Shown piece after piece: positions 8,492 through 15,903 of a stretch of DNA of 64,000 nt. Below the pieces are notes generated by a model. The model made no database searches and was not told where the DNA came from. It was given only the letters and a program-made list of their open reading frames with translations. Position numbers and translations under genes: made by a program. This DNA comes from Canicola haemoglobinophilus (lineage in GTDB: Bacteria; Pseudomonadota; Gammaproteobacteria; Enterobacterales; Pasteurellaceae), in the NCBI RefSeq assembly GCF_002015075.1, contig NZ_MUXZ01000008.1, positions 124,001 to 188,000 of the forward strand. The letters are read 5' to 3'. Each line of letters begins with the position of its first letter. Position 1 is the first letter of the stretch.

Positions 8492-9769
8492 ATGTTTGAA
8501 CCAGTTGTTGATTACGATGATATGAGCTCTGGCGCGGTTATCAAGGTCGTTGGTGTCGGTGGTGGTGGCGGTAATGCAGTGAACCACATGGTTTCCAATA
8601 TGATTAATAATGATATTGGTGACACATTAGGTGTTGATGAATTAGCGCGTCTAGAGAAGAATGAATTAGAATTTCTAGAGATTAATGATCTTAACAACGT
8701 TAATGATAGTCATGGAAAAATTCTTTTCTATGCAGTAAATACGGATGCTCAAGCGTTGCGTAAAAGCAAAGTTCGAGAAACAGTGCAAATCGGCCAGCAA
8801 ATAACAAAAGGGCTAGGGGCTGGAGCTAATCCAAACGTTGGTCGCAAAGCAGCTGAAGAAAATCGTGAATCTATCGAAGCTATGTTAAAGGGCGCAGACA
8901 TGGTCTTTATTGCAGCTGGTATGGGCGGCGGTACAGGAACTGGCGCAGCTCCAGTTGTTGCTCAGATCGCAAAAGAGTTGAATATTCTTACAGTTGCAGT
9001 TGTGACAAAACCATTCTCTTTTGAAGGTAGAAAACGCATGCATTTTGCTGAATTAGGGATTAAAGAGCTATCTAAATATGTAGATTCCCTTATTATCATT
9101 CCTAATGAAAAATTATTAAAAGTATTAGGTAAAAATATTAGCTTACTGAATGCTTTTGCTGCCGCAAATGATATTTTACGCAATGCCGTTACTGGTATTT
9201 CAGATATGATAACCTCACCAGGTTTGATTAATGTGGACTTTGCTGACGTTCGCACAGTCATGTCTGAAATGGGGCGTGCGATGATGGGATCTGGCGTGTG
9301 TCAAGGTACTCCAGCGGATGGGCGAGCTGAAAAAGCAGCTCAAGAGGCAGTTGCAAGTCCATTATTAGAAGATGTTGATTTATCAGGGGCAAGAGGCGTT
9401 TTAGTTAACGTAACTGGTGGTGCTGATTTAGGTTTAGAAGAGTTTACAATTGTAGGAGAAACTATTCGCTCATTTGCTTCGGAAGAAGCAACTGTGGTTG
9501 TAGGCACAACATATATTCCCGAAATGGAAAATGAAATTCGAGTAACAATTGTGGCAACAGGAATTGGTGATCCTGAGAAACAAGATGTTCAAATTGTGCC
9601 AACATCTCCATTAGGAAATCAGGAAACGTCTAATAAACTAGCAGTGAATAATTCAAACCCTCGTTTTGTAGCTGAAGATAAAAATAAAACAAATATTTTA
9701 GATACCCCAATTACTGATAGATTAAGGGACTTTAAAACTATAGATCCTACAAGTTTCTCTCGTGATTAA
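8492..9769 (+). CDS. ftsZ: Cell division GTPase FtsZ with an enlarged N-domain loop
   Basis: Tubulin-like GTPase forming the Z ring. The 425-residue protein has the signatures VGVGGGGGNAVNHMV, AVNTDAQAL, the tubulin loop GGGTGTGAAP and NVDFADVRTVM. Compared with E. coli FtsZ (383 residues from memory), the segment between the first glycine-rich helix and AVNTDAQ is about 36 residues longer (residues ~36-77) and rich in Asp, Glu and Asn. The C-terminal peptide reads LDTPITDRLRDF followed by 12 more residues, instead of the usual DYLDIPAFLRKQ type. An 83-base leader with a small dyad (8456-8461 with 8471-8476) separates it from ftsA; GGAG lies at 8481-8484. Confidence 0.96.
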   Translation: MFEPVVDYDDMSSGAVIKVVGVGGGGGNAVNHMVSNMINNDIGDTLGVDELARLEKNELEFLEINDLNNVNDSHGKILFYAVNTDAQALRKSKVRETVQIGQQITKGLGAGANPNVGRKAAEENRESIEAMLKGADMVFIAAGMGGGTGTGAAPVVAQIAKELNILTVAVVTKPFSFEGRKRMHFAELGIKELSKYVDSLIIIPNEKLLKVLGKNISLLNAFAAANDILRNAVTGISDMITSPGLINVDFADVRTVMSEMGRAMMGSGVCQGTPADGRAEKAAQEAVASPLLEDVDLSGARGVLVNVTGGADLGLEEFTIVGETIRSFASEEATVVVGTTYIPEMENEIRVTIVATGIGDPEKQDVQIVPTSPLGNQETSNKLAVNNSNPRFVAEDKNKTNILDTPITDRLRDFKTIDPTSFSRD

Positions 9770-9808
9770 TAAATTTATCTTGTTGTTTAACAATAAGGTC
9801 AAAAAAAG

Positions 9809-10726
9809 ATGATTAGACAAAGAACATTAAAACAAAGTATAAAAGTGACAGGTGTGGGACTACATAGTGGGAATAAAGTGACATTGACTTTACGCCCAGC
9901 TATGCCAAATACTGGTGTGATATATTGCCGAACAGATGTTAATCCTCCAGTCACTTTTCCAGCAAATGCCAATGCTGTACGTGATACTATGCTTTGCACG
10001 TGCTTAATTAATGAGGAAGGTGTTCGTATCTCTACTGTTGAGCATTTAAACGCAGCTTTAGCTGGATTAGGTATTGATAATATTATTATTGAAGTAGATG
10101 CGCCAGAAATTCCAATTATGGATGGAAGTGCGAGTCCATTTATTTATTTGTTATTAGATGCTGGTATTGAAGAACAAAATGCAGCGAAGAAATTTATTCG
10201 TGTTAAAAAAACAATTCGTGTAGAAGATGGTGATAAATGGGCTGAATTTAAACCTTATGATGGTTTCCGTTTAAATTTCACAATTGATTTTGAACATCCA
10301 GCGATCAGCAAAGATGTGCGTAATTACGTGATGGATTTTTCAGCTCAAGCTTTTGTGCAGCAAATTAGCCGAGCAAGAACTTTTGGTTTCATGAAAGACA
10401 TTGAATATTTACAATCTCAAGGTCTTGCCCTTGGCGGAAGTTTAGATAACGCTATCGTTTTAGATGATTACCGCATCTTAAATGAAGACGGTTTGCGCTT
10501 TAAAGATGAGCTAGTTCGTCATAAAATGCTTGATGCCATTGGTGATCTTTATATGTGCGGTTATAACATCATCGGGGATTTCAAAGCTTATAAGTCAGGA
10601 CATGGTTTAAATAATAAACTGTTAAGAGCCTTACTTGAACACCAAGACGCATGGGAATTCGTTAGCTTTGAAGATAAAGAAGAGATCCCACAAGGCTACG
10701 TTTCTCCAGCACAAGTTTTTATCTAA
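9809..10726 (+). CDS. lpxC: UDP-3-O-acyl-N-acetylglucosamine deacetylase
   Basis: Zinc enzyme catalysing the committed step of lipid A synthesis. The 305-residue protein begins MIRQRTLKQSIKVTGVGLHSG, the family start. Zinc-ligand motifs VEHLNAALAGLG (His near residue 79) and RHKMLDAIGDLYM (His and Asp) are both present. It ends the dcw run and is followed by an intrinsic terminator. YejM/LapC (29813-31555) is known in enterics to control LpxC stability, so both partners are in this window. Confidence 0.97.
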   Translation: MIRQRTLKQSIKVTGVGLHSGNKVTLTLRPAMPNTGVIYCRTDVNPPVTFPANANAVRDTMLCTCLINEEGVRISTVEHLNAALAGLGIDNIIIEVDAPEIPIMDGSASPFIYLLLDAGIEEQNAAKKFIRVKKTIRVEDGDKWAEFKPYDGFRLNFTIDFEHPAISKDVRNYVMDFSAQAFVQQISRARTFGFMKDIEYLQSQGLALGGSLDNAIVLDDYRILNEDGLRFKDELVRHKMLDAIGDLYMCGYNIIGDFKAYKSGHGLNNKLLRALLEHQDAWEFVSFEDKEEIPQGYVSPAQVFI

Positions 10727-10741
10727 ATTAAAATATAAAAT

Positions 10742-10777
10742 AAAAAGCTATATTTCTAGTGAAGTATAGCTTTTTTT
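10742..10777 (+). terminator. Rho-independent terminator after lpxC
   Basis: An 11-bp stem AAAAAGCTATA / TATAGCTTTTT with a 12-base loop runs into a T tract, 15 bases after the lpxC stop. It closes the dcw-lpxC transcription unit ahead of pheA. Confidence 0.85.
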
Positions 10778-10852
10778 ATAGCTATAATTTTCTACTTGTG
10801 CCATATTGCTTACCTACTTAGAAAAATATTTAAGTCATTATAGGAACTTCAT

Positions 10853-12010
10853 ATGTCGTTAGATTTAACTGAAATTCGCCAACAAATTACTCAAATTGAC
10901 CGCAGTTTATTAAAGCTACTGTCAGAGCGCCATCGCTTAGCATTTGATGTGGTGCGTAGTAAAGAAATTACGCAAAAAGCTTTGCGTGATGTGGAACGTG
11001 AACAGCAATTATTGAAAGAGTTAGTGCAATTTGCGGAAAATGAAAATTATCAGTTAGAGCCACAATATATTACCCAGATTTTCCAAAAAATAATCGAGGA
11101 TTCCGTACTCACACAACAAGTATATTTGCAGAAAAAATTAAATGAGCAAAGAGAACAAAATATCCATATTGCTTTTTTAGGGAAAAGAGGTTCGTACTCT
11201 CATTTAGCAGCAAGAAATTACGCAACTCGTTATCAAGAGCAATTGATTGAGTTAAGTTGTGACTCATTTGAGGATGTATTTACCAAAGTACAGAATGGCG
11301 AAGCGAATTATGGAGTTTTACCCTTAGAAAATACAACTTCTGGGGCGATAAATGAAGTGTATGATTTATTGCAACATACGGATCTTTCTCTAGTAGGTGA
11401 GTTGGCATATCCGATTAAACACTGTGTTCTAGTAAATGCTCAAGATGATTTAGATAAGATTGATACTTTATATAGCCATCCGCAAGTTATTCAGCAGTGC
11501 AGCCAGTTTATTCGTACATTAGAGAGAGTTCATATTGAATATTGTGAAAGTAGTTCACACGCAATGCAGATTGTCGCCAGCTTAAATAAACCAAATATTG
11601 CTGCTTTAGGTAATGAAGATGGTGGTAATTTGTATGGCTTAAGAGTATTAAAGTCTGATATAGCCAATCAAGAAAATAACATCACGAGATTTATTGTGAT
11701 TGCAAAAAATCCGATTGCAGTATCACCACAAATTCATACGAAAACATTGCTATTAATGAGCACAGAACAAAAGGCTGGGGCGTTGGTTGATGCCTTATTA
11801 GTCTTTAAAAAATATAATATCAACATGACAAAGTTAGAGTCTCGCCCAATTTATGGTAAACCATGGGAAGAAATGTTCTATTTGGAAATTGAGGCTAATA
11901 TAAACAATCCTATCACTCAGCAAGCTTTTGTAGAACTACAAGAGTTTAGTAATTACTTAAAAATTCTAGGTTGTTATCCTAGTGAAATTATAAAGCCTGT
12001 AGAGGTGTGA
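10853..12010 (+). CDS. pheA: Bifunctional chorismate mutase / prephenate dehydratase (P-protein)
   Basis: Makes phenylpyruvate from chorismate for phenylalanine synthesis. The 385 residues comprise an AroQ chorismate-mutase helical domain (residues ~1-95; LTEIRQQITQIDRSLLKLLSERHRLAF), a periplasmic-binding-like prephenate dehydratase domain (~103-280; FLGKRGSYSHLAA, LPLENTTSGAINEVYDLL) and a C-terminal ACT regulatory domain with the Phe-binding ESRP motif (KLESRPIYGKPWE). No attenuator leader peptide is evident in the 75 bases upstream. No uptake signal lies in this gene. Confidence 0.96.
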   Translation: MSLDLTEIRQQITQIDRSLLKLLSERHRLAFDVVRSKEITQKALRDVEREQQLLKELVQFAENENYQLEPQYITQIFQKIIEDSVLTQQVYLQKKLNEQREQNIHIAFLGKRGSYSHLAARNYATRYQEQLIELSCDSFEDVFTKVQNGEANYGVLPLENTTSGAINEVYDLLQHTDLSLVGELAYPIKHCVLVNAQDDLDKIDTLYSHPQVIQQCSQFIRTLERVHIEYCESSSHAMQIVASLNKPNIAALGNEDGGNLYGLRVLKSDIANQENNITRFIVIAKNPIAVSPQIHTKTLLLMSTEQKAGALVDALLVFKKYNINMTKLESRPIYGKPWEEMFYLEIEANINNPITQQAFVELQEFSNYLKILGCYPSEIIKPVEV

Positions 12011-12016
12011 CAGTGA

Positions 12017-12052
12017 TGTAATGGACAAAAATCCTATATTTTGTCCATTACA
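12017..12052. terminator. Bidirectional hairpin between convergent pheA and tdk
   Basis: A perfect 14-bp inverted repeat (TGTAATGGACAAAA with TTTTGTCCATTACA, 8-base loop) begins six bases after the pheA stop and ends 24 bases before the tdk 3' end. The T run is inside the stem and the flanking tail is only moderately T-rich, so the call rests on the strong dyad and convergent placement. Confidence 0.75.
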
Positions 12053-12076
12053 CTTATTATTCAAGTTTAGCAAAGA

Positions 12077-12661
12077 CTATGCATCAGAATTCATCATTTC
12101 CTTAAAATGCAATCGACATACTGATAGATAACTATCATTTCCACCTATTTGAATTTGTTCGCCATCTTTCACAACTTTACCTTGTTCATTTAAACGTAAA
12201 ACAAAATTAGCTTTTCGTCCACAATGGCAAATGGTTTTCAGCTCTTCCAATTGATCTGCCCAAGCTAGCAGATATTTACTGCCTTCAAATAATTCAGCTT
12301 GAAAGTCTGTACGAAGTCCATAGCATAATACGGGGATATTAAGTTCATCTACAACATTACTCAGCTGATAAACTTGTGCTTTGGTAAGAAATTGCGCTTC
12401 ATCAACTAAAATACAATGTAATTTTTGTTGTTCAGTATGCTGTGCTATTTCAGCAAAAAGATCTGTATCTTTGTGAAATAAATTGGCTTCCTTATGAATA
12501 CCAATGCGTGAGCTCACTTTACCAGCACCAAAACGGTCATCAATAGCAGCGGTATAAATCAGCGTATTCATATCACGCTCACGGTAGTTATAATCCGATT
12601 GTAATAACGTAGTAGATTTACCTGCATTCATAGTGGAATAATAAAAATAAAGTTTAGCCAT
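12077..12661 (-). CDS. tdk: Thymidine kinase
   Basis: Salvage enzyme phosphorylating thymidine. The 194 residues have the P-loop YSTMNAGKST near the N terminus, the Walker B-like DEAQFL, and zinc-site cysteines (CHCGRKA, later VCRLH) of the type II thymidine kinase lasso domain. Its ATG overlaps the stop of the upstream small membrane gene (TAATG), so it is coupled to it and, through it, to tsaD. Confidence 0.96.
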   Translation of the reverse strand: MAKLYFYYSTMNAGKSTTLLQSDYNYRERDMNTLIYTAAIDDRFGAGKVSSRIGIHKEANLFHKDTDLFAEIAQHTEQQKLHCILVDEAQFLTKAQVYQLSNVVDELNIPVLCYGLRTDFQAELFEGSKYLLAWADQLEELKTICHCGRKANFVLRLNEQGKVVKDGEQIQIGGNDSYLSVCRLHFKEMMNSDA

Positions 12662-12894
12662 TATTTTAATACCCAGCGCCAGAAATAATACATCATTGCT
12701 CCACTTAAAGGTGGTAGTGCGGCAACAATAAATACACCAACAGTTGTTCCTTGCCCTACTAATTCACCGATAAAAGTAAGATAATCAATTAGTGTTTGGC
12801 TAGGCAAAACAAATGCCATAATGCCAATTAATGCTAATACTATAAAACAAGTTATTCCTGCTGCTCTCATAGCTTGAAGTCTGATTTTCTCCAT
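12661..12894 (-). CDS. Small two-helix membrane protein, unknown function
   Basis: I do not recognise a named family. The 77 residues have a basic start (MEKIRLQAMRAAG), a first membrane helix (ITCFIVLALIGIMAFVLP), a short polar/glycine turn and a second helix (TTVGVFIVAALPPLSGAMMYYFW) with a basic end, giving a likely N-in/C-in hairpin. The gene lies nine bases after tsaD and its stop overlaps the tdk start, so it is very probably translated. Its coding status is supported by this tight packing. Confidence 0.75.
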   Translation of the reverse strand: MEKIRLQAMRAAGITCFIVLALIGIMAFVLPSQTLIDYLTFIGELVGQGTTVGVFIVAALPPLSGAMMYYFWRWVLK

Positions 12895-12903
12895 TTTGTT
12901 ATC

Positions 12904-13932
12904 CTAAATTGCATTAAGTTCAGTCATCGCCCAACGAGGCTTAACCTCAATTTCTAAAGGGGAATGTTCGCCTTGTTTTAGACGTAAAAATCCGGTGTAC
13001 GCAATCATTGCGCCGTTATCTGTACAAAATTGAGGTTGTGGATAAAAAACCTCTCCTTTTAATTGTTGCATCATTCCCGCTAAAGATTGGCGTAATTGTT
13101 TATTGGCACTCACACCACCAGCAATGACTAAACGTTTAAAGCCTGTTTCCTTTAGAGCTCTGCGACATTTAATAGCTAAAGTATCAACTACAGCTTGTTG
13201 GAAAGCATAGGCGATGTCTGCTTTGGTTTGCTCGGTCAGCTCGCCTTCTTGCTTAATTGCTTGGTTAATAGTGTTAGCGGCAAAGGTTTTTAGTCCTGAA
13301 AAACTGAAATCTAACCCAGGACGATCAGTCATTGGACGAGGGAAAACAAAGCGTTCCAGATTGCCTTGTTCTGCTAAACGAGAAAGTGCTGCGCCACCGG
13401 GATAATCTAAGCCTAATAATTTGGCTGTTTTATCAAATGCTTCCCCAGCAGCATCATCAATACTTTCACCCAATAATTCATATTGTCCCACGCCATCTAC
13501 TCGCACCAGCTGAGTATGCCCACCAGATACTAATAGCGCAACAAAAGGAAATTGTGGAGGATTGTCTTCTAACATAGGCGCAAGTAAATGCCCTTCCATG
13601 TGGTGTACGCCAATTGCTGGAATATTCCAAGCATAAGCAAGGGAGCGCGCAATAGTTGAGCCGACTAAAAGGGCGCCAACTAAGCCCGGTCCACAAGTGT
13701 AAGCAATACCATCAATATCTTCTGCTTGTAAGCCTGCTTGTTGTAAAGCGGCTTGGATTAATGGCGTCGTTTTGCGAATATGATCACGAGATGCTAATTC
13801 AGGCACAACGCCACCGTAATCAGCATGTAAGGCAATTTGTGTATAAAGCTGATTGGCAATCAGCCCTTTTTCTTCATCGTAAATGGCAACTCCTGTTTCA
13901 TCACAAGATGTTTCTATGCCTAGAATACGCAT
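12904..13932 (-). CDS. tsaD: tRNA N6-adenosine threonylcarbamoyltransferase TsaD
   Basis: Catalytic subunit for t6A37 modification of ANN-decoding tRNAs, acting with TsaB, TsaC and TsaE. The 342-residue ASKHA-fold protein starts MRILGIETSCDETGVAIYD and carries the metal-binding HHMEGH motif near residue 110, LLVSGGHTQL, and IAGGVSANKQLR. It is the first gene of a leftward unit with the small membrane gene and tdk, and is divergent from dprA. TrmO at 19010-19732 further methylates the same t6A base. Confidence 0.96.
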   Translation of the reverse strand: MRILGIETSCDETGVAIYDEEKGLIANQLYTQIALHADYGGVVPELASRDHIRKTTPLIQAALQQAGLQAEDIDGIAYTCGPGLVGALLVGSTIARSLAYAWNIPAIGVHHMEGHLLAPMLEDNPPQFPFVALLVSGGHTQLVRVDGVGQYELLGESIDDAAGEAFDKTAKLLGLDYPGGAALSRLAEQGNLERFVFPRPMTDRPGLDFSFSGLKTFAANTINQAIKQEGELTEQTKADIAYAFQQAVVDTLAIKCRRALKETGFKRLVIAGGVSANKQLRQSLAGMMQQLKGEVFYPQPQFCTDNGAMIAYTGFLRLKQGEHSPLEIEVKPRWAMTELNAI

Positions 13933-14050
13933 GTTATTTCTCTTCTTGATTAGATTTTTAGTGGCGTAGATTTTACCTTTTTTACTGAGATTAAACTAGG
14001 GCATTGATTTGTTATAAGAAAAAGTGCGGTATTTTTTTAGAATTTTTTTA

Positions 14051-14074
14051 TTTTCTCGACTGAGTTCACAAAAT
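14051..14074 (+). promoter_or_regulatory. CRE-like (CRP-S, Sxy/TfoX-dependent) site upstream of dprA
   Basis: The segment reads TTTT-CTCGA-N6-TCACA-AAA, with half-sites at 14055-14059 and 14066-14070 at the exact 6-base CRP spacing and flanking T/A runs. Competence regulatory elements in Haemophilus resemble CRP sites with a C or G change in the core (TTTTGCGA-N6-TCGCAAAA), and dprA is a known CRE-regulon gene. The centre lies 87 bases before the dprA ATG. Confidence 0.65.
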
Positions 14075-14149
14075 GCGTTTCCTTGTCCTCTAAATTGCTG
14101 TCCGGCGTATTAAGCTTTATCTATTTAATCAGCGGACAACAGGAAATAT

Positions 14150-15256
14150 ATGAATAATCAGAATGAATTGTTATTACGCCTGTTACAAGTGCCCAAATTG
14201 GGAGCTTCAGGCATTACTCAGCTTTTATCGCAAATCGACTTACAAATATTAGAAGATTATGATGATGCCGAGTTTCATTATTTGGGCTGGAAACCAGAGC
14301 AGATAAATAAATGGTTTCACCCAGATCCTAGATATATTGAGCCTGCATTATTTTGGGCAAGTAAAAAAGGTCATCATCTGCTTAATTTCTATCAAGATAA
14401 TTATCCTTATTTATTAAAGCAAACCATAGGTGCACCGCCTCTGTTATTTATCAAGGGAAATCCTGACATACTGGCGCAACAACAAGTGGCGATTGTTGGT
14501 AGCCGACAATGTTCCCATTACGGTGAGTATTGGGCGAAATATTTCGCAACAGAACTATCACTTGCAGGCTTTGTGGTAACGAGTGGATTAGCTTTAGGTA
14601 TTGATGGTTTTTGTCATCAAGCGGTTGTCGATATTCAGGGAAAAACTATTGGCGTATTAGGTGGTGGCTTGGAAGAATTATATCCAAAACAACACAAAAA
14701 ATTAGCACAACAAATGATTGATTGTGGTGGCGCATTAGTTTCAGAATTTTTACCACATCAGCCGCCAAAACCTCAGCATTTTCCGCAACGTAATCGTATT
14801 ATTAGCGGTTTGTCGAAAGGTGTTTTAGTTATCGAAGCAACAGAAAAGAGCGGTTCACTTATTACGGCACGTTGTGCGTTAGAACAAAACCGAGAGGTTT
14901 TTGCCCTACCGGGACAAATTCAAAATGAGTATAGCCAAGGTTGTCATAAGTTAATAAAAGATGGCGCTTGGCTAGTAGAGAATGTGGCAGATATTGTGGA
15001 AAATTTGTCGCCTTTTACTCATTACGAACGTCAACTGACATTAAAACAAATTGAAAGCCAATTTCCGCCAGCTTATAAGATACCCGCTACGCCAACTTAC
15101 CCCGAACTTTATGCACATATCGGTTATACACCTGTAGGACTTGATGAATTGTCGGAAAAAAGCGGGTTAAGTGTAGATACCTTGTTAATACAGCTGTTAG
15201 AACTTGAACTACAAGATTTAGTGATTGCCGATCAAGGATTATATCGACGAACCTAA
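14150..15256 (+). CDS. dprA: DNA processing protein DprA (Smf)
   Basis: Single-strand DNA-binding RecA loader needed for natural transformation. The 368 residues include an N-terminal SAM-like region, the Rossmann-fold core (VAIVGSRQCSHYGEYWAK, TSGLALGIDGFCHQ, FPQRNRIISGLSKG, SGSLITARCALEQNR) from residue ~110 to ~290, and a C-terminal winged-helix-like domain (LYAHIGYTPVGLDELSEKSG to the end). The ATG follows AGGAA. Its 3' end overlaps that of rsmD by 18 bases, tail to tail. The CRE-like site upstream fits competence-induced expression. Confidence 0.96.
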   Translation: MNNQNELLLRLLQVPKLGASGITQLLSQIDLQILEDYDDAEFHYLGWKPEQINKWFHPDPRYIEPALFWASKKGHHLLNFYQDNYPYLLKQTIGAPPLLFIKGNPDILAQQQVAIVGSRQCSHYGEYWAKYFATELSLAGFVVTSGLALGIDGFCHQAVVDIQGKTIGVLGGGLEELYPKQHKKLAQQMIDCGGALVSEFLPHQPPKPQHFPQRNRIISGLSKGVLVIEATEKSGSLITARCALEQNREVFALPGQIQNEYSQGCHKLIKDGAWLVENVADIVENLSPFTHYERQLTLKQIESQFPPAYKIPATPTYPELYAHIGYTPVGLDELSEKSGLSVDTLLIQLLELELQDLVIADQGLYRRT

Positions 15257-15841
15257 ATTTTGATATAAACGATAGCTTACTTGCCCAGTGGTTTTTTCTT
15301 TTAATAATTGCCAATTATTAGGCACTGTTAGCAACTTTTCTCGCTCTGTTTCCACATAAATAAGTGCGTCATTATGGAGCCAATTATGTTGTGCTAACAA
15401 ATGAATTGTCTGTTCAGCAAGATTAAAATGAAAAGGGGGATCAATAAATACCACATCAAAGTGCGGTGTGTTTTGCGCTTGATTTAGATAAGTCAACGTA
15501 TTTTGGTTAATAACCTGTGCATTTGTGCATTTTAATGTCGTTAAATTTTTATTGAGCTGGCTAGCAATAGTTTTATCTAATTCAAGAAATGTCACAGCTT
15601 TAGCTTGGCGTGAAAGCGCCTCAAAACCAAGAGAACCACTGCCCGCAAAACAGTCTAAACAACGAGCGTCAACAATATAAGGCATCAGCCAATTAAATAA
15701 GGTTTCTTTTACACGATCACCTGTTGGTCGTAAGCCTTCAGAATTTAACACAGGTAATTTTCTGCCACGCCAAAGCCCTGCAATAATTCTAACTTCGCCT
15801 TTGTTTTTCTCTTGTGCACTATGTCTTTGATTTTTTTTCAT
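15239..15841 (-). CDS. rsmD: 16S rRNA (guanine966-N2)-methyltransferase RsmD
   Basis: SAM-dependent methyltransferase of the small ribosomal subunit. In the 200-residue protein RIIAGLWRGRKLPV and the region around RPTGDRVKETLFNWL are the RsmD N-terminal signatures, DCFAGSGSLGFEALSR is the SAM motif, and VVFIDPPF is the catalytic DPPF motif. It is divergent from ftsY (62-base gap), the arrangement familiar from E. coli. Its stop region overlaps the 3' end of dprA. An uptake signal lies inside (15459). Confidence 0.95.
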   Translation of the reverse strand: MKKNQRHSAQEKNKGEVRIIAGLWRGRKLPVLNSEGLRPTGDRVKETLFNWLMPYIVDARCLDCFAGSGSLGFEALSRQAKAVTFLELDKTIASQLNKNLTTLKCTNAQVINQNTLTYLNQAQNTPHFDVVFIDPPFHFNLAEQTIHLLAQHNWLHNDALIYVETEREKLLTVPNNWQLLKEKTTGQVSYRLYQNLGSSI

Positions 15842-15903
15842 TAAAAATTAATTATGATAAACTAAACGCCGTTTTGCGATTTTAACAGAAAAATGAGTCA
15901 TTT

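Noticed and set aside
13214..13949. Three frames on the + strand opposite tsaD
   Set aside because: No family features; tsaD on the other strand is complete and conserved.
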